Source: Phocoena phocoena
Lineage: Eukaryota; Chordata; Mammalia; Artiodactyla; Phocoenidae
Length of the DNA: 64,000 nucleotides
Direction of reading: 5' to 3'
Assembly (NCBI RefSeq): GCF_963924675.1
Contig: NC_089239.1
Coordinates: forward strand, 35,487,818-35,551,817
In this document: piece after piece, positions 1 to 10,013 of the stretch
How the letters are laid out: each line of letters opens with the position of its first letter
Numbering within the stretch: the stretch's first letter is position 1
Program-made: the position numbers and the translations under genes
Notes under the pieces: model-generated
What the model was told of the DNA's origin: nothing
The model's input: the letters and a program-made list of their open reading frames with translations, nothing else
Databases searched by the model: none

Positions 1-430
1 GGAAGGGAAGAAAGCAGACCTTTCGTTAGGTCTTGAGCTCGGCCATCCTACAAAGGACTAAAAAGAAATAGTGACTCAAACATGACGTAAGGTGTTTTCA
101 CTTTGGGGTACTTCCAGCTCAGCCAACACATAGTACAAAGGAGATCTGAGATCCAGATGTACGTGTGTGGATGAGGCTTCGTAGGTTTTCCTAAAGGAGG
201 ACCTCAAGTTTGGACTCAAGAGTTTGCAAAAAGTGAGCAATCAGCCAGGGGATTCCAGAGCAGAGTTCTTGCTGTCTTAACTTAGACCTCTCAGCTAGGG
301 GAGAGACCTCGTCAGCACTCTAGAGCCTTCCTGACTAGGTCTTTTTGTCCTGGGCTACAGTTACGTATGTTCAACAGTCAGACTGGCCGTGGCTTGATGG
401 CTCTCTCCTATTGCTAGTGATTTCACAGAA
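1..430. other. unassigned noncoding sequence
   Basis: I see no coding frame and no repeat that I can name. Composition is mixed, with no tandem structure. Confidence 0.5.
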
Positions 431-665
431 GTAGCTCACGCGAGCTCCTCTGATTCACACAGCAACCTTGAAGGGCAGATTTTATTTTTATCTTCCTTTT
501 ACCTGTGAAGATACTGAAGTATGATGGGTGACATTGGATCAATAATGGTAGTTCCCACGTATTGTGTATTTGCTAATTGGTAGGTACTGCCCTAATCACG
601 CTCTGTCTGCTCTCCAATTTCATCCTGGATCCAACCACAAGTACTGGATGCTATTATCATTGTGT
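430..665 (+). repeat. possible MIR remnants
   Basis: Two weak MIR-like blocks are visible. One has an 'acagcaacctt...ttttacctgtgaagatactgaag' style core, and the second starts near 540 and includes 'ggtaggtactg'. Both resemble the MIR core (small-interval count, then 'cattttacagatgagg') but are heavily diverged. Family and ends are tentative. Confidence 0.3.
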
Positions 666-777
666 GTGGTTTGGATGATTACCTTTGCAAAGGTCCAGGC
701 ACCACACATAAGACCTGAACCCAGAAGACATTTGATACCCACGTTCCTTATATGCATCTGTGAGCGTGCATGCACGT

Positions 778-781
<4 letters not shown>

Positions 782-831
<50 letters not shown>
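782..831. repeat. (CA)n microsatellite, about 25 units
   Basis: An uninterrupted CA dinucleotide run is followed by a C-rich stretch. It is likely length-variable. The open frames that cross it on both strands are artefacts of the repeat. Confidence 0.97.
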
Positions 832-833
<2 letters not shown>

Positions 834-1004
834 CTTCCCCACTGCTGTTATATCTTATAGTCCAGGCTGTCCTCCCAGGACCATGGATATAGCAAAATAG
901 CTAACGGAACCGTACCTCTTCATGCTTAGATCTGAGTCATAAGGTAGAAAATAATGTATGTGAAGGAATTTTATAAGCCATGAATGGCAATATAAACTCA
1001 AGTT

Positions 1005-2260
1005 TGTATTTTTTGGTTTCATTCAAGGTTATTGAGGCGTCATTTACATACAATAAATTCACTCATTTAAGTGCATATTTCAGTGAATTTTGACAATTTA
1101 CACATCGGTTAACCACTATTACAATCAAGGTGGAGAACATTTTCATCCCCCAGAAGGTTTTCTTGTGACCCTTCCCAGTCAATCCTACGCGACCATCCTC
1201 CCAGGCGACCAGTGATCTACCTTCTGTCACCATGGATTCGTCTTTTCTAGAATATCATGTGAATAGACTTATACTGTGTATGCACTTTTGTGACTGTGTG
1301 GTTGCATGTGTCAGGAGCATGTAACTTTTCATTGCTGTGTATTACTCCACTGAATACATATAACACAATTTGTTTATCCTTTTACTTGTGAATGGGTATT
1401 TCAGTTACTTCTAATTTAAACTACTGTGAACAGAAGTCCTTGTAAGGACATCTGTTTTCATTTCTTTGGGGCAAATGCCTAGAGAGGGAATTATTGAGTC
1501 ATACTGTAAGCATATGTTAATTTTATTTAAAGAACTGGAAAGCTGTTTCTTGAAGTGGTGGCACCACTATACCTTTCCACTAGCAGTTGATGAGAAGTCC
1601 AACTGTCCCACTCCCTCACCAACACTTGGTGTGGTTAACCTTTTTAATTTAGACACTGCAATGAGTTTGCAGTGATGTCTCATTATGGCTTTAATTTGCT
1701 CTGCACTGATGACTAATGATACAGAGCTTATTTTCATGTGCTTGTTGGCTGTTTATCTTTACTTGCCAGTGTCTGTTCACATTTTTTTGCCCTCTTTTGT
1801 TGTTTATCTTTTATTAGTGAGTTGAAAGCATTTGTTAATATCCTGAATACTAATCCTTGGCCAGTGGCTTCACTTTCATTTTCTTAATGGTGAATTTTGA
1901 CAAATGTTAATTTTGATAAAGTTCAATTTCTTTTATCCTATGCTTTCTTCTTTTTCTGTCCTAAAAAACATTTACCTATGCCAGAGTCATGAAGATTTTC
2001 TATGTTTTCGTCCAGAAGTTTTATCATTTGAATTTTTGTATTTATTATATAATCTATTTTGAGTTAATTTTCCTTTATAGTTCATGGCAAGCCTCTAGAT
2101 ATATTTTATTTTCCATGTGGATGTATAGTTTTCCCAGTACCCTATTAAAAAGAGTGTTCTTTCCCCATTGAATTACCTTGGCACCTTTGTCAAAAATCAA
2201 TTGACCCCTTAGGTATGGCCTTATTTCTTAGGTTGATATTTTTAGTTTAACATTGCAGAT
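1005..2260 (-). repeat. old L1 (L1M-type) 3' part, antisense
   Basis: Read on the plus strand, this matches the reverse complement of mammalian L1 from its 3' UTR back into ORF2. The landmarks occur in order: 'ttgaggcgtcatttacatac' (about 1032), 'agtgatctaccttctgtcac', 'cacaatttgtttatcc', 'aacacttggtgtggtta', 'gtgtctgttcacatttttttgccc', and 'cacctttgtcaaaaatcaat' (about 2183). The element therefore lies on the minus strand with its 3' end at the left, and it is truncated at its 5' end near 2260. No ORF2 frame is intact. Divergence and small indels mark it as an old, inactive relic. Confidence 0.85.
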
Positions 2261-3244
2261 AAATACTGGATGGGACTTTTTAATCTCTTTAATCATTAAC
2301 TGAGAATTTTATCTCAGGTTTTGAGTAGGCTAAACTCAAAAACCACAGTTTTCTTATCCTAGGACACTGATAAGTACAAGATTAGGAGGGATTCTTATTA
2401 CACACATTTCCAGATAAGGAGATTCCCACTGATTATCCCATTGGGGAGGGGAGGGCAGAATTTAGGGGTTTGGGGCAAACATTTCTAGTTTCTCTTCTCA
2501 CTTTCTTCTTTGCTTCCCCATCACAGAGGTTGTAGCTAATTGAACTGATTGACGCCCAGGCCTCTCTGAACAAGTGGCATTTGGGTCCACACTTAAAAGG
2601 AGGGACTGAGCCAGGAAAATACCTGGAAGACCCTGTCCCAGGTAGAAGGACAGCAAGTACGAAGACTCAGGTCCTTTCAGCCTGAGAGGGCTTGTGCCAT
2701 ACAATTAACAGAGGTGGAACTAAGCCTGAGGGAAGGAATCTGATGATATAAAGGATAGTTTGCCTGTGTATAAAACAGGACATGGGGAGTGACAGGACAA
2801 GTGTTTGGAAAGGCCACATGGGGGCAGATAATGAAGGAGTTTGACTACTAGATTTAGCAGACTAGCTTGAATTGGTTGGCCTTGAGAACCAGGGTGTTTT
2901 AAGAAGAGTAATTCAGAGCTCTCTTATGTATGGTCACCACTGAACAATTAATTTTTTAATTAAATTGATTTTCAAAGTGAATTTGAGTCAAGAAAGAGTT
3001 AGGTGGTACAAGGTCAGGAGGCTATTACAAGGATGCAGGCTAAAATTATTTCCATGGAGACAAAATGAAAGGAATCAAACCAAGTGGTATTATATATAAT
3101 ACCTTAAGCACCTGTATCACTTGATATCTAAAATATAAAAGCAATTCATATTATCATAATATCCCACGTGTCTTCAGTTTTCAATGGCCACCCGTGACAG
3201 AGGTTGCGTGCGCATCTCTCATGTGTATCTACACCTCTGTAATG
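2261..3244. other. unassigned noncoding sequence
   Basis: No gene or confident repeat is seen. An AT-rich patch with TTAATTAA-like strings lies near 2945-2965. The 68-residue open frame on the minus strand at 2498-2704 has no recognisable domain and is not supported as a gene. Confidence 0.5.
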
Positions 3245-3372
3245 TATGGTCCTTGAAGTCAGGTGTTTTTTGTTTTTTTTCTTTTTCCTTATTTGGTTCA
3301 CTGCTGTATTCCAAGTAGCTAGAAGAATACAAAGCATATAGTAGGTATGCAGTAAATGTTAGATGAATGAAA
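3245..3372 (+). repeat. L2 3' end
   Basis: This has the typical L2 tail order: 'ggtccttgaagtcagg', a T-rich stretch, 'gttcactgctgtattcc', 'agctagaagaatacaaagcatatagtagg', and an AATGTT...GATGAATGA end. It is diverged and corresponds only to the terminal part of the LINE. Confidence 0.75.
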
Positions 3373-3542
3373 AGTATTCAAAGATCAGAAAAGTCTTCTT
3401 GAATCTAAAAAGGATACGAAAAACTGTAGGATCGTCATCACTGTGTCAGGGGGTTACAGGATGTTTCTTTGGTTGATTCACAAATGCAAAGAAATCAGCA
3501 TTTGGCATTCCTCAGATTCCCAAAGTTAAAAACATATTGAGG

Positions 3543-3757
3543 GGCTTCCCTGGTGGCGCAGTGGTTGAGAGCCCGCCTGCTGATGCAGGGGACACGGGTT
3601 CGTGCCCCGGTCCGGGAAGATCCCACATGCCGTGGAGCGGCTGGGCCTGTGAGCCATGGCCGTTGAGCCTGCGCGTCTGGAGCCTGTGCTCCGCAACGGG
3701 AGAGGCCACAGCAGTGAGAGGCCAGCATACCGCAAAAAAAAAAGAAAAAAAAAAAAA
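3543..3757 (+). mobile_element. CHR-family SINE (cetacean)
   Basis: Full-length tRNA-derived SINE. The left end is GGGCTTCCCTGGTGGCGCAG, with A box TGGCGCAGTGG, B box GGTTCGTGCCC, a body ending near CATACCGC, and a poly-A tail with one G. It is flanked by a 12-bp TSD, AACATATTGAGG, at about 3531-3542 and 3758-3769. It carries the GCGTCTGG variant shared with the copy at 21.7 kb. The recurring open frames on both strands of this SINE are not genes. Confidence 0.96.
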
Positions 3758-3769
3758 AACATATTGAGG

Positions 3770-5794
3770 AGGTGCTTAATGTCCAGGGGGGAAAAAAAAA
3801 AAAACCCAAACAAACGAAAAGCCACACTGCATAATAGATTCAGATGCTCCAGGCATTTGCTTTACGAATAGTCCCACAGATGTGTCATATTTATCTGGAC
3901 CACGGACATTTCAGATCAATAAGCCACAAATATTTATTAATTTAAGCATTTTCTTATTAAAGAAGGCAATCAAGTTATGTCAGTAAAGCGACCTACTGCT
4001 CTAGGGTAATATCTAAAACAGCAGAAAGAAATGGTGAGTTTCTTTTAAATGTTAAGTGATAGCATAACTTTGTAAATCATTCTTACTAAAATAATGGTAT
4101 TTGGAAAGTGATTTTTTTGCTTATCGACTTCAGTTGGCATTGCTGGAATGACCGACCTCCTGTGTAATCTGACACGGCAGGACTGGATGCCAACATCCGT
4201 GCTGCATTATGGATGTCTCAGATCGTTTGCTCTAGTGTAAATCCATGTAGACTGTGTAAAGATGCTGTTCTGCATAGTTTATTTTGTCTCTCAGCCCTGG
4301 AGCACTAAGCTGGACATTACTGTGTACAGTAGGCTTTGGATTCCATGCCCATGGACCACAGCCAGCATTGCACACAGGAGTTAATGACCGATTGTTATCT
4401 TAGCCCATAGCTTGCATTCCTTTCGATAAGACTATTTCAGCAAGGGGGTGGATAACAAAGTACAGGATTAATTAAGGTCAAATCCCAGTGAAACGTGCAA
4501 TCTATTTTCTCAAGGAAAGAACTTGGAAGAATCACGTGGTGAATTTTATATACCAAAACCCAATTTTTAAAATAATGCTTAATTAAACTTGAAGCTTAAT
4601 TTCCTTCTTGTTTAAAGAGACGGAATAGTAATGCAACATAATTTAAATGTGCCCATAGATCAGCAGACGGGAAACATTTATCATTGCTGTGAACTACTGT
4701 CGTTTAAAATGGTGATGAACCACTCTGAACATCCTAACAGTCCAAGCACATCTAAATCATCCAACTATACTGACACTAGTTTATTAACATCTGACACTAA
4801 AAATTGGTCTCTGGGAAACCACTGAATTTGTGTCCAGTGGTGTACTGTTATTTTAAAATGTGGATTTTGATAGGGAATGATCAAGGAAGGCAGCCTTGTG
4901 GCTCAGTGCACTAAACATTCCAGTTTTAATGCACTGCAAAAATACTAATCCCAACTGGGATTCTAACTCAAGATAAGATTGTGCTGAATTTCTGGATCTC
5001 TTATGAGATGTGCTTTTCTTTCCAGATTGTAGTGCCTTTTTTCCTAATTACCTCCTGATAATTTTTCCTATCATATTATGAAGTCCTTTAGAAGAAATTA
5101 ACTTTCTTTGTTAGAACTCATAAGTAAGCTCCGTTGAGCTAAAGTCCTTTGTATATTTCAAGCTTTCTTTTAGGCTGTCAGGGAAGGTAAGTTCTACTTA
5201 AAGACTACACTTAAAATAAGAACTTTAAGATGAAAGTTGTCTTCTTTCATTCCTGAATATGGTCGCATAATCTTTCCTGCTCTGATTCTGTCTTTCCCAA
5301 TATGGGTAGCTGCAGGGATGATTAAGTACCCCTGCCGAGAAAGTTGAGTGTGGAAAAAGTTCAAAGGTAAATGACCGGTTTACAGGTCTTTCTGTCTGTT
5401 TTTATTTTTTAGGGCTCTATCATCAAGCAATGAGTTAGCCTTTCTAGCTGGTGGGTGGTTTGTAAAACTATGTAAACTGTTTTGAATATAAATATCATTC
5501 TAAATTAAGATTGAATTAACTATCAATAATACAATAATGATCTAAGTAAATAACCTTGTTCTCTTCTGCCTCAATATGATTTTTAAATAATTTGGGAAAA
5601 TTCTCGAGGTGTTGGAAGTTGGGAAAGTCGTGTAGCATTTATGGGCTTCAGTTTCTGCTCCTGTGGAATGAGTGTGCTGGTAACTGTCTCACCGTATACC
5701 TCCCTTGACCTCAGGCCAAGGATGCATGGCCCTCCCATGTGTGCCAAACCGCCCTGAGTTTATCCCCAAGAGAAAATTTAGCACAGAGATATTC
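3770..5794. other. repeat-poor noncoding stretch
   Basis: No coding sequence or confident repeat is seen. The block at 4090-4345 is listed separately as a candidate conserved element. The 64-residue open frame at 4631-4825 has no recognisable homology or Kozak-like context. Confidence 0.5.
4090..4345. other. candidate conserved noncoding element
   Basis: This is a repeat-free block of balanced composition inside AT-rich DNA, with no tandem structure. It contains 'gctgcattatggatgtctc' and 'gactgtgtaaagatgctg'. The call is an impression of texture only. Conservation cannot be seen from one sequence. Confidence 0.25.
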
Positions 5795-5935
5795 ATCCCC
5801 CTTGTGTGTCTACTAGATTGTATGTTACAGAAGCCAGCAACAGATGCTCCTTCAATATCATATTCCTAGAAACTAGCAGAATACACATTGTTAACACAGT
5901 AGAAAATCAATCAATATTTATTAAACGAAGGAATT
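5795..5935 (+). repeat. L2 3' end
   Basis: The order 'tctactagattgtatgttacag', a degraded 'cctagaaactagcagaatac', and 'aatcaatcaatatttattaaacgaa' fits the L2 terminal region on the plus strand, strongly diverged. Confidence 0.5.
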
Positions 5936-6264
5936 ACCTAGTCAGGGCACAAAGTTAATGTACGATTAAGTGGGAGAATATATATGTAGGTGTTTCGAGA
6001 AACTGTGCTTATAGGACCAGTGCCTTCAATTCATTAACCGCATTATAATATACAAGTATAACAAGTACAAATATGATATACAAGTATAAAGATCCTTTGG
6101 GACAGGAGTCATACCTTCAGATGTTTTGTTTTCGGAATTTAGGTTTTATTTTTTGGTTATTGTTATCAATTTTAATTTCAGAACCAAGTATGAAACCCTA
6201 CACCTATTATATCTCCCCCAATATTGTTGTTATTGTTGTTTGGTAATCATACACTAAACTAAAT

Positions 6265-6545
6265 GCAAAAGTCACTTCTTCAAAGAAGACTTTCCTCGAC
6301 TCTTCATCTAAATTGGGTGTCCCGGTATACTCACTCCTGGTCCCAGTAGGTTTTGCCCTGGCCCTTGTCACACTTTGTAATTACAGGAATCTGTGAGTAT
6401 CTGTCGACCGTCCATCTCTCTCCCTGAATGACTAAGTTCCCAGAAGGCAGGGGCAGGCCTCTGTTTTAATAACCTTGTCGTCCAGCTTCTGAGATAATCC
6501 CTGTTACAACAGGAACTGCTCAATACCTTTGAAAAAAGAAGGAAG
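6265..6545 (+). repeat. L2 3' end
   Basis: The landmarks are 'aaagaagactttcctcgact', 'cccttgtcacactttgtaatta', 'ctaagttcccagaaggcagggg', 'ccagcttctgagataatccc' and 'aactgctcaata'. These follow the order of the L2 3' region (spacer, gene tail, CTCAATA). It is non-coding and old. Confidence 0.65.
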
Positions 6546-6964
6546 GGGAGAAGGTGAAAGTAAGGGAGGGGCAAAAGGGAGACAGAAGGGAATAAAATTA
6601 AATGCTTAATTCTAAACTCAGTTAATAAATTTAATAAATCCAGGGTTCCATTAAAGCAACAAAGGGTATCCAGCTTTGTTAGTACATCACCTGCATAACA
6701 GCCTCCTGCGATGATTTTTTTTCTTCTTTTTCTCTCTTTTCATGTGCTGGGGTGGGTGACTTACATACCAAGAAAACGTTGAAAAAAAATTTTTAATTCA
6801 TATTACAAATTTTGTATCTTTGGTGACATATTCTCATGTAAAATAATCCAAATAGAATTGCTTAAAAGGCTTCAGAATTAAGAATATACGGAATTTGTGT
6901 AGGTAGTAGATGTGAGACCCATATACCTTAAATTGGCACTTAAACTATCCATATAAAATGGACA

Positions 6965-7113
6965 GGGCTTCCCTGGTGGTGCAGTGGTTGAGAGTCTGCC
7001 TGCCGATGAGCCATGGCCGCTGAGCCTGCGTCCGGAGCCTGTGCTCCGCGACGGGAGAGGCCACAACAGGGAGAGGCCCGTGTACCGCAAAAAAAAAAAA
7101 AAAGAAAAAAAAA
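6965..7113 (+). mobile_element. CHR-family SINE with internal deletion
   Basis: The left end and A box are present (GGGCTTCCCTGGTGGTGCAG). The sequence then jumps from TGCCGATG directly to AGCCATGGCCGCTGAG. Compared with the other copies, roughly 70-75 bp containing the B box are missing. The right body and A tail remain. I see no clear TSD. Loss of the B box should prevent pol III transcription of this copy. Confidence 0.93.
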
Positions 7114-9009
7114 GAACATTAAGAAAAATGAATGCCTAGCTCCTAAAAATGCAAAAACAAAGCCTAATGTTTATATCCTTTAAACTGGAATCTTGGACTT
7201 TATATTGCAAAAGCAAATGAGAAATGTCAAGTAAAGTTCAAGGACAAGTTATGCAAATGGAAAACTAATGGCTTTATTTTTCTCTGTGTTAGGCATCATT
7301 TCCTAAACATTTGAAGCAAAATGTATATTTAAACCACTGTTAAATTTATCTTTGACATATTTTTTAAAGAAAAATAGGAATTAAAATGCAATTTGTATAT
7401 ATTCTTGTACGTCATATTTTCCCATCTATTTAGCATTAATGTAGGGAGAGCTATTCTTTTAGAAAATGTCAAAAAGAACAAATTACTCAAAATGGTACTG
7501 TTCATCGTAAGTAGGCTGTTTTGCCTTATTCTAACGTAATGAGTTCTGTTAATAATAGGACTTATGTTTTCCCAGTTTTTCAAGATAATTTTAGTGACTC
7601 ATGATCAAAAAACTGAAGGTTAAGGAGAAAGCTATCTCAATGGAAAATATTTCAGCACACTTATGTACCAGCTAGCTATTTCTCGAGGGCAACTTTAAAT
7701 CTAAATCAAGTCACAAATGGATTAAGACTGGTGATCTCACTCTGTCCTTTGGAAAACTCTGTATATCACAAAGTCCCTATACATTTTGACATATCGGCAG
7801 CCCTTGCTTGAAATAGGCCCTGAATCAACAGCATGGAAACTCAATCTGCCTAGGGATATACTGGCCTTTAAATAAAGAGGGTTGATATTCTCTGAAAGAA
7901 CAATGGAGAAATCTCCCAACATCTGTAATTTTGTGTATACTGTAACTGGAACAGACGGCCTCGGTTTCAAGCCATCAACTGCTCATAAAATGATTATATA
8001 TACTTTTTAGTACAGAAGTATAATAAACGGGCTTTTAAGCTTACTTGAACATGTATTTTTTTAAAGTACTGATTTCATTCCATATTTTATTTCTCCCAGA
8101 AGGTTATTTTTGCATTCTCTCTCCAGCAACCCTGGTCGTGCAGAATACTCCCTGCTGATCACAGAGCTCTGTGACAGCCACTGCAGATTGCTAATGGTGA
8201 CACCGCACGAGTGAATAGATGACTTTGGATGTCTGATTTAGCCCAGGGGTGCAAAGGGCCTGCTCAGAGGGGTATGATGAAGCTACTTAGGAACAGTGAG
8301 ACCCAAATTAGGAATAAGTAGATGTGTTAGCAATTTTCCATGGGTACGTACGACCTTAAAATAATTGGAACCACTGTGCCCATTGCTTAAAGCTGCCTGA
8401 TGCCTGCTAGCAACTTATATCCTCCCTTCTATGCTGGCACTGAGCAAAATAAAGGAAAAAACTAAAGCACCACCACGTGCGTAAGCCAGGCTTCAGTGGG
8501 AGTATGCAACTATTTTCAGTTGTTTATACGGTGCATTTCTACCATTTAAAATTGAGTGGGATCATTGCAGTCTAATTTGGATGGAGAAAAAAAAATTTAT
8601 TTTTCAAGTTACCAAACATAATTTTTTTAAATTTTTAATGTTTTTCAAGATATCTGAACAGTGATTTTATAAAAAAAAAAAAAACAAAAAAAAAAAACCC
8701 TATTATTTTCTCCAGGATTTTCTAAAAAAAGAAAAACTCTGTTATTTGGGATACTTCAAAAGGTTGGTTCATACAACTTCTAGACATATCCTTTGAAAGA
8801 GTAAAAATCTTGCTGGCTCCATTCTCGACCTCCTGATGGTATATTAATGGTGACCTATTAATATTGGTGTTGGAAAGATAAAATTTAAATTTTAAGCCAA
8901 AATCCTTATTCAGTGTAAGAAGATGTTAAATTAAAACCCAGAGCAGATTGAGAGATAGAGGGAAGAAGAAAAAAAAAAGAAGGAAGAAAAAAAAAAAAGA
9001 AGGAAGAAA
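7114..9009. other. AT-rich noncoding stretch
   Basis: No gene is seen. It includes an A-rich run at 8672-8697 and A/G-rich sequence from about 8930. The minus-strand open frames near 7329-7583 and 7737-7970 show no recognisable domain. Confidence 0.5.
8100..8420. other. candidate regulatory block with 16-bp palindrome
   Basis: A repeat-free stretch of higher GC than its surroundings. At 8159-8174 it holds the perfect palindrome TCACAGAGCTCTGTGA. One such 16-bp palindrome is expected by chance in about 65 kb of random sequence, so it is only suggestive. Confidence 0.25.
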
Positions 9010-9290
9010 TAGGAGATAGCAGTCGGGGTGGAGTAGAGAGAAATGAGGAGATTGGGGTTAACAGAAACACACAGTATATATAAAATAGGTAAACAACAAG
9101 GCCCTACTGTAGAGCACAGGGAACTATATTCAATATCTTGTAATAACCTATAATGGAAAAGAATCTGAAAAAGAATATATATATATATGTATAGCTGACT
9201 CGCCTTGCTGTACACTTGAACTAACACAATGTTGTTAATTAACTGTACTTCAACACAAAAAGTAAAGAAAAAAGAAGAAAGGAAGAAAGA
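9010..9290 (+). mobile_element. L1 3' end (cetartiodactyl type)
   Basis: The tail landmarks are 'tataaaataggtaaacaaca', 'ctactgtagagcacagggaa', 'tcaatatcttgtaataacct' and 'cttgctgtacacttgaacta', followed by an A-rich end. This is the 3' end of a ruminant/whale-type L1, severely 5' truncated. A possible short TSD around GGAAGAAA on both sides is hard to trust in A/G-rich sequence. Confidence 0.85.
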
Positions 9291-9700
9291 CACTAGTTTA
9301 CTGACATGGTCAGATTATAATTTTCACAATAACTACATTACCACTTGGAAGAAGACAGTTTAGAGGCAGGTTAAACTCTATTGAGGTAGTACCCCAATCT
9401 ATATGTATATATAGCTAACATAAATTAGACCTAAGCAGGCACCTAGAATACTCGTACTGTATTTTAAGTTATCCTAATTGCCTCTTCCACTCTAATTTTA
9501 ATGCATCCAAATCATTTTTATCACATAAATGAAGTTTGAAAATGTCAGCCAAAATCCAAATTCCAGAATCTTATTAATAGCACATAGTTCAGTAAAATAC
9601 TTGTAAGATGGGTCGGCAGATCCGATCCCTCCACTTTTTATACTGTGACTTAGCATCTGTCTTCTCTACGTCATACAGTCAAACGCAATACGTGCCAGCC
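9291..9700. other. unassigned noncoding sequence
   Basis: AT-rich, with no recognised gene or repeat. Confidence 0.5.
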
Positions 9701-9749
9701 TGTTGGGGGATTGTTGGGGGATTGCTGGGGGATTGCTGGGGGATTGTTG
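9701..9749 (+). repeat. 11-bp G-rich minisatellite, G-quadruplex motif
   Basis: Four consecutive 11-bp units TG(T/C)TGGGGGAT start at 9701, 9712, 9723 and 9734, followed by a partial fifth. The G5 runs at 9705, 9716, 9727 and 9738 are separated by 6-nt loops (ATTGTT, ATTGCT, ATTGCT). This satisfies the usual G3+N1-7 quadruplex pattern on the plus strand. Confidence 0.93.
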
Positions 9750-9952
9750 TCTCTGTTCCTTGTAGTGGACGTCACGTAGGAAAGTTTGCTCCCCAGCTGA
9801 AGGGATTAAGGAAAGGAATTTTGTTTGGATAAAACAGGTTGTATCGAAGCCAAACAATATCTAGCTGTACAGCTTAAAAGCCCATTATCTTACATGTGAA
9901 AAAACAAACCAGCCTAAGTTGTATAGCGTGATGACCGCGTTTAAACACGCCC

Positions 9953-9954
<2 letters not shown>

Positions 9955-10010
<56 letters not shown>
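9955..10010. repeat. (CA)n microsatellite, about 27 units
   Basis: An uninterrupted CA run after 'cccgcaaa'. The open frames through it are artefacts. Confidence 0.97.

Positions 10011-10013
<3 letters not shown>

Noticed and set aside
3495..3827. Repeated open frames with motifs such as HGSRAQPL and PGPGHEPVSPASAGG, recurring in many places
   Set aside because: They are translations of the CHR SINE on one or both strands and recur wherever the SINE lies. No start, splice or constraint signal supports a gene.
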